Origin: Glandiceps talaboti
Taxonomy: Eukaryota > Hemichordata > Enteropneusta > Spengelidae
DNA length: 64,000 nt
Assembly (NCBI RefSeq): GCF_964340395.1
Contig: NC_135566.1
Coordinates: 5,031,501-5,095,500, forward strand
Direction of reading: 5' to 3'
Part shown: positions 1 to 10,758 of the stretch, one piece after another
How positions within the stretch are numbered: position 1 is the stretch's first letter
How the letters are laid out: each line of letters opens with the position of its first letter
Made by a program: the position numbers and the translations under genes
Notes under the pieces: generated by a model
What the model was told of the DNA's origin: nothing
The model's database searches: none
What the model saw: the letters and a program-made list of their open reading frames with translations, nothing else

Positions 1-351
1 ATTGGTGCAAAAGGATGTGTTTGGGCCTAAGTGTTGAAACGACCCAAAACAGTCAGATTGGCCCAACGATATTTTATCTGTAAATCTGAAGTGTATATTC
101 TATGGGGCATTATGCTGTACTCACCCTGTATTCAGCAATCTACAAAGTTTTGTAGAGCTGCTTTTTAAGACTGAAATTACTACCCAATCTACAAGTTGTT
201 GTAGAAAACAAATTTATCGTTATGATCAGGGTTGTCTTACAATGGACTATTTGTCGCCTCATGCCTCATTCCAGTTGGGATCACACTACTAAGATGTTGT
301 ATTCCACAGTTGACACTCTTCATCATGTTATTGTCCTTTTTTCTCCTTCAG

Positions 352-2559
352 ACACCAAAAGTGGCATGGTCACTGTCAAAATCATCAAATTTAACTTTTG
401 ATGAACCAGAAACCAACTGTCTACTTTACAATGAAAAGGTACATGTATGTGTGTGTGTTAAATTTGAATATTACAATGTAAATGTCTATGTCACATAACC
501 TTGATTAATTCCCATGGCTCCACTGATATGATAGCAGTAGTCCATGCATACAGGATTCAAACATTGGGGTATCAGCAAATAAAAACAGAAATACATTTTT
601 TACCTGAATCCCTCACATAAGGGCAAACCCATAGGATCATGATATTTTTTTATCATCATGGCATCTAAAATCAGATTTCTGTATTAAATGTATACATCTA
701 TTTTCAGGATAATACCCTGTACTCAGGATGTGGTGATAACAATGTATATGTATGGGACCTGGAATCTGGTACATGTAAGGTATGTTTGTTAAAGTACAAT
801 GTATATGTATGGACCGGGGGGAACAATCTAGTTATTTTTATCTGACAGTAAGTTTATCCATATTTAATTTCAACCAAAACATTACAATTATTCTTTTGAG
901 ACGTGTATTACTATTTACATTAAATTCAATCACATGAAAATATGACATGTTTCTGTACATTCATTCCATTTTTAGGACAAGTTGAAAGGTCACAAGGATT
1001 ATATTCATTGCTTAACATTCAGAAATAGTGGACAGGAAGTTATTTCTGGATCTGAAGATGGATCAGTCAGGATATGGGGTAAGCGTATTTCCCATCATGC
1101 AATCAAAATTTAGAGATACATGTATATAGGAATAGGGTAACAAATTGAATATTCTTCTCAGTTCCAGTCTTGAATAGAGAGAACTTGCCTGGAATCGTAT
1201 AAATTTGTGTATGATAGTTGGTAATTAGATGTTACTCCCCAATATTTTTCTTCGTTCAGCCACGGAAAATATGAGTAACCTAAGAGGCCTTATCACTACA
1301 AGTCACTAGATGAGTACTGACAAACCCTTAGGTCACGAGTATTTTCCAGCTGAATGAAGACAAATAAATATTGGGACCCAGGAATACTATGATTATACCT
1401 GCTCAAGTATAATTCATGAAAAATTTGGAAATATGATGCGATTTGGAATGTTTAGACTCATATTTCGAGCACAACAGAACCAGTGATGTAGAAACAGGTT
1501 GTTGTGACGTTGAACAACCATGGTGTGCAATCCTTGTTTTCTGTTCAAAAGACAATACCTTGGTTGTACACGGTGAAAATACCTTTGTTTCTTATCATAG
1601 ACATTCAAATTTGACTACTGGTACAAATAATTCACATATTTTGTTTATCACATATCAGATACTAGAAGACCTACAGAAGCCATGCAGGTTGTTGAACCAT
1701 ATAAACATGAGGTGAGGGAAGTGTCATTTGGAGTTGTTTGTTTGTAAGGTCAAAGGTCAAACAGATTGTTGCTGTATAAAATAGTAACAATGTATTTTTC
1801 ATACATGTACATTTTACTGACTCTAAACATTCTTGTTTTCTCTCAAGTTTTTTACTTTCTTTACGTGACTATTTTTTTACACCTAGGAGTGTTGTCGACC
1901 AAACCAGGGTAAATGGATTGGGTGTCTTGCAGTGGATCCCTCTGATGATTGGCTGGTAAGGATTTCTAAAGTGTTAGTTTAGTAGACCTCTGATGATTGG
2001 CTGGTTAGGATTTCTAAAGTGTTAGTTTAGTAGACATCTGATGATTGGCTTGTAAGGACATCGAAAATGTTAAGTTGAGTAGAACCTTCGTGATTGGTTA
2101 GTAAGGGAAGCAAGAAGTCCAAGAAACTCTAAGCGTTATGGTGATTTGAAGTGTACTAAACCAAAAACCAAAGAACCAAAATTAATCAATTATTTCAACA
2201 ACTGTAATGTTGTCTTGGATAAAAACACATCAATACCAGTTACCTATCATTTCCTACAAACACTACTGGGATGTCATTCATTGTAAAGTTTTGATGACTG
2301 GTTTTCATCTTTCTGTAGGTGTGTGGTGGAGGTCCATCACTGACATCATGGCATATGAGGTCATTGTCACCAACTATAGTATTTCCTACACCAGATGTCT
2401 GCCACCATCGTGTTATGTTTTATGAAGATATGGTAAGTGAGCAACATCTTGTGATGTAAATGACAACATGGCATTAATAACTATAAGATTATATAAACCA
2501 AAATGCAAGTCACAGGTGTTGTAAGCATTGACCAGTATGATTTAGATCAGTTCAGTTAT

Positions 2560-2617
<58 letters not shown>

Positions 2618-3429
2618 CATGTGAGACAGAGACCCAACTAGAGACAGAGTTGTTGATGGCAGCCAATCAATCATGTAGACTGTTTCAGGATGATCTAAGA
2701 TATAGGAGTTTCAATGACTTCCCTTCAAGGCAGTTGATGGAGAGATGGATATTGTAGTCATAATGTCTTCGTTATTCAATATGGATTGAGACTAACACAC
2801 CAGCTTTCAATGGTGGTGTTGAACTTTGACTCGACCTTTTGACAAGTGTATCACATGTTTGATATTGTAGATTATATCTGGAGGGAGCAGTCCATATATC
2901 TATCATTGGAATATCAATGGAGATATGAAATCTCAGATTCCCTGTACACCATCTTGTGTGTATGACATTGCTATAAACACACACAATGAAAACTACAAGG
3001 TAAGTCTGTTATTAAGAGATCTGAAATCTCAGATTCCATGTACACCATCTTGTGTTTATGACATCGCTATAAACACATGAAAACTACAAGGTAAGGCTAT
3101 TAAGATCTGTCAGATTCCATGTCTACCATCTTGTGTCTAACCATGTCAAAATTATTGCTTCATAACACAGAAATGTTTCAAAATGAATGATATACTCATG
3201 AGCTTATTGTGTTGAGTAGAATTCCCATCGAAAACCCCTGTACATTGTCATGTTTTTTGAAATGCAGTTATACTGCCCTCTGTATCAAAGTTTTTAAATC
3301 TTTTGTTTAGTTGTAGTTTCACATAAAATTCTGCTTTCATTTCAGGTACTGGGTGCATGTGGTAGTAGTCACAAAGTTGACATCTTTACCAACTTTGGAT
3401 ACAAAGCATTTTCACTTCTCTTCAGTTGA
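352..3429 (+). CDS. THOC6: THO complex subunit 6 (WD-repeat protein), 5'-partial, 8 exons
   Basis: Coding exons are 352-438, 708-779, 976-1078, 1659-1711, 1887-1955, 2319-2432, 2871-2999 and 3346-3429. All have AG/GT borders and the frame is continuous, giving about 237 codons and a TGA at 3427-3429. WD-type blades are visible: [10 protein letters not shown] in exon 2, [11 protein letters not shown] then [12 protein letters not shown] in exon 3, and [12 protein letters not shown] in exon 7. The C-terminus [16 protein letters not shown] closely matches my recollection of vertebrate THOC6, which ends in a similar FTNxGYxAFSL segment; vertebrate THOC6 is about 340 aa, so roughly 100 N-terminal residues lie upstream of the window. 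I found no coding exon in 1-351. THOC6 is a beta-propeller subunit of THO/TREX, which couples transcription and splicing to nuclear mRNA export. Introns 5 and 7 carry tandem copies of exon ends (separate entries). The gene converges on GIT. Confidence 0.9.
1939..2107 (+). repeat. 48-bp tandem repeat spanning the end of THOC6 exon 5 and its splice donor
   Basis: Four copies start near 1939, 1987, 2035 and 2085. Copy 1 is the last 17 coding bases of exon 5 plus the real donor (CTG|gtaagg at 1955/1956) and 31 bp of intron. Copy 2 has the donor changed to gttagg; copies 3 and 4 keep a gtaagg. The copies are about 85-95% alike at first, decaying in the fourth. Confidence 0.85.
2561..2613. repeat. 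(TG)n microsatellite in a THOC6 intron
   Basis: About 26 TG dinucleotides in a row, ending in GTGCGTGCATGTGAG. It lies in intron 6 between exons 2319-2432 and 2871-2999. The short open frame across it is a repeat artefact. Confidence 0.95.
3016..3146 (+). repeat. Intronic duplicates of the 3' half of THOC6 exon 7 with donor
   Basis: Positions 3016-3090 repeat the last ~76 coding bases of exon 7 (2924-2999) with a few substitutions and a 5-bp deletion, followed by an intact gtaagg donor at 3091. A second, shorter and more decayed copy runs from about 3103 to 3146. The deletion puts an in-frame TGA (AAC ACA TGA) in the first copy if it were read in the exon 7 frame. Confidence 0.85.
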
Positions 3430-3532
3430 TATTCATGAATCAGTGTTTTCAGAGATTTGTATTTTTTTGAAACTTAGTTTATATATGTATTTGGGTAGTA
3501 TTTGTCATTGCTATAATCATGGATGTTAAAGC

Positions 3533-3538
3533 AATAAA
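3533..3538 (+). terminator. Probable THOC6 polyadenylation signal
   Basis: A canonical AATAAA lies 104 bp past the THOC6 stop codon, in the context gcAATAAAgtgtttttgctg, followed by T- and G-rich sequence. It is the first AATAAA after the stop. Actual use is inferred. Confidence 0.6.
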
Positions 3539-3883
3539 GTGTTTTTGCTGAAGATAATACATTTCTAGGAGTGAAGTATGGTTTCTCCCCCCCCCCCCCA
3601 TGATCTTTGTTGTTGTTGACAAGACACTTCTCACACATATCAAGAGTAAGTTTGTGTACTTAGTAGTAAAGACCTTTTGTAGTCCCCAAAGTGAATGTTT
3701 CACTATATTTACTAAAAATTTCATTGAGAAAATACAAGGAATGTATTGAAAATCACTAACTGCTAGTATTAGTTCGGTTTTATAGTGTACATGTGGTTTG
3801 GACATTACATTTGTTGTACTATGTTATCCAGTTTGGATCTGGGAGTACTGTGTGGGTAATACAAGGAACTCTTTCCTTTTTAG

Positions 3884-4135
3884 TCTAGAGGGCCAAACTA
3901 CACCAACCTTTGTCTTTTTAATAACTAGATATGAGCCCTCTTCAGTATTCAACCGTCATTGCCCACACTTCTGGTCCAAAAGCTGCATTGAAAGAGCACT
4001 CCTAGAGGCCAAACTAGACAATCCTTTGTTTTTCCAATGACAGCAATGTTTATCTTTCAATGAGGCCTCGGCATTCAACTGTTATTACCTACACTTCTGG
4101 TGGTTTAATGAAGACACTAAAAAAGTGCAACACTG
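3884..4135. repeat. Degenerate tandem pair, ~125-bp unit
   Basis: The block starting AGAGGGCCAAACTACACCAA (3888 on) is followed by a second block starting AGAGGCCAAACTAGACAATC (near 4006). Both continue through CCTTTGT, a run of T, ATTCAACYGTYATT and CACTTCTGG. Confidence 0.6.
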
Positions 4136-6548
4136 AAATCATGATGTTTTGATAAACCTGTATTTCAGATAAATCACAAAACAAAAAGAAATACAACGAA
4201 AATATAGAATTGCGTTTCTCCCATTACATTACTCGTTTATAATAGTCACGGTTTGACATGTAAGTTAAAAGCTATGCAAGATTGAATAACTTACATAAAA
4301 AAAAGATAAAACAGACAAACTCTGATATACACCCAAAACAAAAGGTGTAGTGAAGTGAATATATCCTGGATACTGTACAGCACACAAAATACGTAACATG
4401 AAAAGACAGGCAAAAACAATGTAAAATTTGTGAGTTCAGTGACGACCGACATTTTTGACTGCAAAATACTACTTTTAGTAATTTTCTGTTGAAATTTGTG
4501 TTCTCTAGTATCAACACTATGACTATATATGATGCATTGTGATTTGATGTGATGACTTCAAGAATTCTTTACATTCTTTGATTTTGAATTGTTTGTCTTG
4601 GTGACCAGTATCATTTGGTGTGATACTGCGAACATATCAAAGATACTTTGGTACATCCCTACTAAAAATTCTGTGGATTTTAGATGAATTTTTGGTCAAA
4701 ACCTGGTTCAAAATTTTGCCCATCATGGCATCTGGTGCACAATGTGGTTAAAAAGGACAGACATGACACACTTCATATTTTCCTTTCCTCCACGAAATAA
4801 GTGAAAATTTCTTGACAAAAAAATGTCCATCTTTTCAGTGTCCCTAAAACTAACATCTGAAGTTTTGAAATAAAATCAAAAATGCAACATGAACTACCTT
4901 TATTATCAATGTACTTGAAACTATGTGTAGCATTATCTTTAGCTGTAAAATGGTGAAAACTGCTTGTTTCTTGCAATTTGTCTGGGTTTTTCATTTTCAA
5001 AACTAAAATTTCATAAACAGCATGATTTCGTGTAACTGACATTGTGTACACTTGTACAGTGTTATCTATAGTTCTAAAAGTATTAGCATTGGTTACTTTC
5101 TTGCAAGTTTTGACAGCTAAAACTCCATAATCACTGAGTTTACGAGTTACCATGTCATGAGTTGGGCTTTTGAAGTAAATTAACCTGTAATACTTATTTT
5201 CCCACACATTTTCTTGTTTTTTTTCACCTGACTAGAACTTTAACAATAGAGTAACCACTGAGTTGACATGGCAAAATAAAATTACACATTATGTCAAATT
5301 TGCAACCTTTTCTTTAATCTCTTATAATTTTCAAATTATAATATACCAGAAAAAATTTCAGTTATAGATATTTTGTTGAACGGATGGAGACATAATTTGC
5401 TTCTTGTCTTTGAAAATCTGACCTAATAATTCAAAACTAGTTGAGCTGTACAATGACCATGGACGATAAAACGAAATACGAAACATTTGATTGGCTGTTC
5501 CATTGGACTATTGCTTTTACTACCCAATTGTCAGAGGCGTTGCATACAGTTTATTTATTACATCACTTTAGGCAACAGAGAAATGACTACTACTCAGAAA
5601 TTCCTGAAGCATTGAAAATGACAACTAGAGCCATTTTTGACCCTGAAAATTGATTTTTTTTTTGTCATTGAGAAATATATAATGACTTCTCATCCTTAAA
5701 TTACCCACAATGCAACAGAGCTGAACACTGTACAGTCTATGACAGCAGTAATCTGCACTGGTTGCTGGGACCCTCTACCCACTTCCACCCCCATACTGCC
5801 ATGACCACCCCCACAAGTGTAATAGATTCTCCCTATAAAATGAATGCCTAAGTATATGTTCTTTGTAAGTTGGCATTTTTTTGCTTTGCTTTGTGAGGCA
5901 ATGTCCTTTAGGATTACTTTCATATCAACACAAAATTAAGACCTGAACTTTAAACATTGACAAGTACTCAGGTGGGAACATTGAAAACACTCTGACAAAA
6001 ACTAAGAATAAATTCATGTACCATGTCACTTTCATCACACAATGTCTTAATTATTCATCACAGCTGCATAAATTTGAATATCATTAATATTCATTTACAT
6101 AAACGTCTGATAAAATAATACAATCCTTAATAGTAGTTGTGGGAAGGGGATATTTTTGAAAAGTTGTCTATTCACATTCTGATTGAGTTTAAAAGCCACA
6201 GAAACTGTTAAAGGAGAAGTATAGTCAGGCTTTTTCTGCCTTTAGGACACTTTGTTTTAGTCAGGACAAGGGGGTGGGTAAAAATGATGTCGACACCTGT
6301 GACTTTCCCATAAACCCTTGAGGAGAATCTCCCAAATGGCTGAACACATGTTAAGTGCAGTAGGGCATTGTTTTAAACAAGATTTCAAAGTTGAGTGAGC
6401 TCAGATCGGCTAAACATGTAGCTAAACATTATGCTCGATAACTTTGACCGTGTAACACGCGCAGTCCAAATCTGGGGTGCCATTTTGCAATCCTTATTTA
6501 CATGAGAAATGGCCGGAAACCAAGTCACTGGGCTACTCAAAAATGTAC

Positions 6549-6700
6549 ATTGTAAGACACACTGTGTCAGTGCGCCCTCACTGGTCATCTCACTTCACAT
6601 TGTATCTTACAAGTTACAAGCTACTTTAACCTTCCGAGACATGTTGTGTCAGTGCGCCCTCTCTGGTCATCTTGCCCTGACAGAGTGTATCTTACAGGCT
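6549..6700. mobile_element. Two degenerate MITE-like elements (GCGCCCTC family)
   Basis: Positions 6550-6613 and 6637-6700 each contain TGTGTCAGTGCGCCCTCWCT, then GGTCATCT, and end in GTATCTTACA. They resemble the better preserved element at 7112-7244, with its TGTAAGATA start and TMTTACAG end. Confidence 0.55.
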
Positions 6701-7111
6701 ACTGAAAACCATTCTGAGACAACTTCTGTGGCTTTAAGTTTAATTAACATATTCAGATTTCCAATTCTCTTTAATAGCAATCAGCACCTACACCATAGTT
6801 CTTCCATATCAGGTTTTTCCGAGATAAATACCCACATGAGTATTAACGTCATAGTTCTCATTTCACTCAGGTGAACTCGTCCTCTTCAATATCAGGCTTT
6901 ACTAAGATAAATACCTACATGGTCAGTGTATTCCAAAATGTAAATCTTAAGGTTTGTTTTTATTTATTTAGGAAAAGTCTATCTCTGGCTTGTATAAATA
7001 CATCTTGGCTATTAACAATAATAGTAATATATAAAACAGGTACTATATCAATCTATCATGACTAATGACGGGCTCATCACCAAGGGCAACAGATACTGTG
7101 GGGTTACTATA

Positions 7112-7244
7112 CGATCAACCTAGACTGTAAGATACGTCGTGTTGCCTCGCCCTCAACGGGCTACTCTACCTACTCTATGTGAAAGGGGCTGACTGATGTG
7201 TGAGGGCGCCCCATCGCGGCGTACCTTACAGACTAAGATCGACC
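7112..7244. mobile_element. MITE-like element with terminal inverted repeats
   Basis: The left end AGACTGTAAGATACG (7122-7136) is the inverted complement of the right end CGTACCTTACAGACT (7220-7234), with some mismatches. The inside carries CGCCCTCA and, inverted, TGAGGGCGCCCC. It is too short to encode a transposase, so it would be non-autonomous. Related copies are near 6550, 52960, 57355 and 62906. Confidence 0.65.
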
Positions 7245-7295
7245 AGACTTATATGATATACGATACTCTACAGTTGCAATAATGAAATCTAATTA

Positions 7296-7301
7296 TTTAT
7301 T
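7296..7301 (-). terminator. Candidate distal GIT polyadenylation signal
   Basis: TTTATT on the plus strand reads AATAAA on the GIT strand. I saw no closer canonical signal between here and the GIT stop at 9194. Low confidence because non-canonical hexamers could be used. Confidence 0.25.
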
Positions 7302-7799
7302 TTATATAAATGTGTAGTCAGACAAAAACACTGACGCTACGAAGTAAACACAGAATATTTACAATGTAGATGACATATATTACGGTAGCTGGTTTCATGC
7401 ATGGAAATGGACACAGAAATGAACTGAGCTGACTGTAATATACGTATATAAAGCTTTAAATGCAGGCAGTTATTTTACAATAAAGTTATGTCTAAATGTC
7501 ATGCATCATATCAGCATATGCTAAAACTAAAGAAAATTTCAGTACACTAGTGCTAAAGGCATGGTAAAGTGTCTGTCTGGCTGACGTGTGTGCGTATCTG
7601 AGGCATCCAAAAACATTTGGATCAAATGTAGTGATACTTCATAGCTATGTTACACGGTGTGTCAAGTTGGGGGGGGGGGGGGGTGTACCATATCAAAATC
7701 TGTGTTATTTGATGATACAGACATTCTGGTGTGTTTTACACTCTGGCAAATGATTTCAATTCACCCATGTATTGCTTAAATTCTAGGCATGTAACAACC

Positions 7800-7975
7800 C
7801 CCTTGAAAAGTACAGTGTTTTTGTTAAGCATGGTAAGTAGGTAAAATCTACCTAAGATCCCCAGTCATTTCGCCAGGGTTACCCACGAAAATTATGGTAT
7901 TACGTATAGAAAATAAGCCAGTTTTACCAGATTTTCCCCTCACTGTTACCAGGGTACCCAGCTCTTAGGCAAAGA
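7800..7975. repeat. Copy of a dispersed ~80-bp tandem-repeat family
   Basis: It contains GTTTTTGTTAAG, GTAAAATCTACC, CCCAGTCATTTCGCCAGGGT and TTTTACCAGATTTTCCCCTC followed by ACTGTTACCAGGGTACCC. The same phrases recur at 20030-20360, 36355-36520 and 45165-45450. Confidence 0.6.
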
Positions 7976-8415
7976 CACTGAAGTACATAACTTCAGATCT
8001 GGACAGCAGACCATGATAATATCAATGTATCAGGTCTTCAACACTACCTAAATAATTTGCCTATTATGCAGCTAATTTGCATATTAGAGATTATAGCATC
8101 TGTATAATGTCAAGGAGCACAAGATGACACCAGCTGCTTTTCCATGTTTTTTTTTGTCAATAAAACAGAAAAAGAAAATCTGTGTATGGGGAAGTTATGA
8201 AGCTAATACTGGGTTGAAACTTACGAGGAAATACATGAAAACCAAGAGTCAAACAAATTTTGATAAAACTATTGTGATCCACTGCCTAATCTAGAAATAG
8301 CATTCTGCTATGGTATCTCTATGGCATAACATAAATATTGCACAACCAAAATAAGATCGCCAGAACTATGTGACACTTTTAAAAATATGTACATACAACA
8401 TTTGATAGAAAACCC

Positions 8416-8563
8416 TTCAAATCAGCACCCACTAGTGGTATATGGTTGTGCGACAAAATACATTGGCTAGGCAGAGTCAAGATGCTTCAGATCAGCATCA
8501 TCTAGTGGGCTATAAAATACATGGCTGAATGTCATGACACTTCAAATCAGTGCCCTCTAGTAG
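8416..8563. repeat. Tandem repeat, three ~65-bp units with CTAGTGG/CTAGTAG cores
   Basis: CTTCAAATCAGCACCCACTA (8416), CTTCAGATCAGCATCATCTA (8484) and CTTCAAATCAGTGCCCTCTA (8540) begin three units that share ACATGGCT further on. Confidence 0.6.
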
Positions 8564-8755
8564 TAAGGTTTGGCTAAAAAATACATGGCTAGGCAGACTA
8601 TCAATATGTGCTGATAACATACTACATTTTACAGTCTGTAGATTCTTCAAATTTTCCTATTGGTTTGAACACTAGAGGTCGCTGTATATTACAAATCATG
8701 GCACTATTACTGTGCAAAGCAAGTGTGCCCTGGACTATTATCACAAGAGGGCGCT
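8425..8755. promoter_or_regulatory. Cluster of CTCF-core-like motifs between convergent genes
   Basis: Four matches to a CCASYAGRKGGCRS-type core are visible: GCACCCACTAGTGG (8425-8438) and GTGCCCTCTAGTAG (8550-8563) on the minus strand, ACACTAGAGGTCGCT (8669-8683) and CACAAGAGGGCGCT (8742-8755) on the plus strand. The motif is established for animal CTCF. Binding here is only inferred, and the first two sites sit inside a tandem repeat. Confidence 0.3.
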
Positions 8756-9193
8756 CTTTCTACTGCCACTGTCTACCTTACCAATAGTCACTGGTGGGTG
8801 CTTGCTACTCCAACTCTAAAATTTGAGAATACTTCTGAAGGGTAGGTAAAGTGATAAGGGTCATGACCTTGAAAGAATTCAAAACCCTCAGTAATGAGCC
8901 CCAGGATAACATATTGTCATATTTTGGACTACCAGGCAAGAAATACATATCATGTTTAGAGTAATGTCTACCTACAATGTTGTCATAAAAATGTTTCTTG
9001 TTCCAGTTCCTTTGAGCATGTGTCATGACCCTTGACCTTGGTTTATCACTGTTACAATTTAAATAACGTCCTTCATTTTCTCATGCTATTATTAAGTCAA
9101 AGACTAATAGCAAATGAATGTCTAGAATTTCAGGAACAAGAAACATCTTCATTTTAAAAATTTGGTCTAAAGAGTTTCCTGGCTGTATGTGTA

Positions 9194-10518
9194 CTACTGG
9201 ACCAATGTAACAACTTGTTTGGCTGCTTTTGCTATGTCGTATGCACACTGAATGACCATTTGTGTAACTAGTTGGAAGTCTATGGTTGAACATGGTTCCC
9301 GTAGCAACACGGCTTTACACTCGGCTTGTAATCGACTTGCACTGTTTAGGAGGAGCTTCAAAGATAACGCCATATTTTCAGACCATGGATTCTGCACACA
9401 CAGAGGAGCAGAGAGAGAAAAATGGAAAATGAAAAAAAAAAAAGAAAATTACATAAGTACAATTTTGATGTGATTTTTGAAGGATTTACACAACAATTTT
9501 GACTAAAAGCATCTAAAAGTTTTCCAAAATATATGGCATGAAAATAAAAGAGTCAAGTTCCTGTATATGCAAATTTTAAGTAAAAAAATTTGTAGTCAAT
9601 AAATGATAAGGTATTTGACAAACCTAGGATATTTGTAGAATGTCATAGAAGAGAAAAATCAAAAGTATATTAGTATTCATTTTCAAAGATATTTTTCAAA
9701 AAATGCATGAAAAATTGAAAATGACAGTATAAAAAGATTTCCTGTCAAAGTAACTGAAATGTATATGACCAAAGTATAAATTTGAAGTCATACATTGTAT
9801 AAGAATGAAGCAACATTGTATCAAATGTGATTAGCTAGAGTAAATCTACTTACCCCTGGAAAAAGGTCTGCCATTTCAGACACTGCTTGGTGTATATTGT
9901 CAGCACATGGTATGAACCTGTACAAATTAAAATAACGACATGAATTTCATTTCTTGGAAATTTGAATCGATATTTTGATGACATAAATTCATTTCTATTT
10001 CACTTTCATCAGTCAGACTAACATTTTCACTCTCACAAAAATATAATGCAAATGGAATGTAAGTTGTCATTGTCTTCAACAAGGCATGTGGAATAATGCA
10101 TCAGTAACATATGGAGTGTGCCCTCAATTAGCCAATGCACCATGTTCTTTTGTTTTTCTTTAACAGCATTACCATTAGCAAGCAGCATGTAGTGCGCCCT
10201 CATACGACCACTGCTACATGTTTTTCTGTTTTCCTTCACAGCACGGTAAACCAACCCAATACACACTATCACAATCACAATGTCAGGTGTAAACATACAC
10301 ATGTGGAACAATTTTTTTCTCACCTGTCATGTTTACCCTCCTGTGCAGCTATCAGCAACTCTTGTATTTTTTTTGTTACTTGTTCTGTTTTCCTGACCAC
10401 AGCTTCCTGTGAAGGTAATTTTTCTTCTCCTGGCTGTCCCGTGTCAGTGCCTCCAGACCCACTGGCTTCTGAATGTTTTGCAGCTGACTGGCTGTCATGT
10501 GACTGTGCTTCATGACTG
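9194..10518 (-). CDS. GIT: GIT exons 15-17: paxillin-binding C-terminal domain
   Basis: Exon 15 (10324-10518) ends [20 protein letters not shown], exon 16 (9854-9917) encodes [20 protein letters not shown], and exon 17 (9194-9391) includes [20 protein letters not shown] before TAG. This four-helix FAT-like domain binds paxillin. The tail stops at VTLVQ, whereas human GIT1 runs a few residues further. Confidence 0.93.
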
Positions 10519-10694
10519 CTAGCATGAAACAAATGTAGAAACTCACTGTTGCCATTAGGAGAAATAAAGAAGGAGTTGTGATAATATCATTCCCTATGAC
10601 TAGGTTTGACTACGTATCATGTAACCTAACTGTAGCTCAAATTCAATGGAAACTATGAAAACATTACAACTGTATAATAATTCAATGGTAACTT

Positions 10695-10758
<64 letters not shown>

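Larger units (their letters stand above)
3430..9193. other. Convergent intergenic region between THOC6 and GIT, including the probable GIT 3' UTR
   Basis: No protein family was recognised on either strand in this stretch; open frames are short and lack splice-supported continuity. It holds a tandem pair at 3884-4135, MITE-like elements at 6549-7244, a poly-G tract at 7670-7682, a degenerate tandem repeat at 7800-7975 and CTCF-like motifs at 8425-8755. The GIT 3' UTR must occupy its right part. The nearest clear minus-strand AATAAA is at 7296-7301, which would give a UTR of about 1.9 kb; this end is uncertain. Confidence 0.6.

Noticed and set aside
1-351. A further 5' exon of THOC6
   Set aside because: I found no stretch with AG/GT borders, correct phase and THOC6-like sequence, so the missing N-terminus is taken to be outside the window.
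1443-1715. 90-codon frame covering THOC6 exon 4
   Set aside because: The true exon is only 1659-1711 in a different frame (reading [16 protein letters not shown]); the longer frame is a shadow.
8805-9026. 73-codon minus-strand frame just downstream of the GIT stop
   Set aside because: No known domain and no splice link; it lies in the probable GIT 3' UTR.
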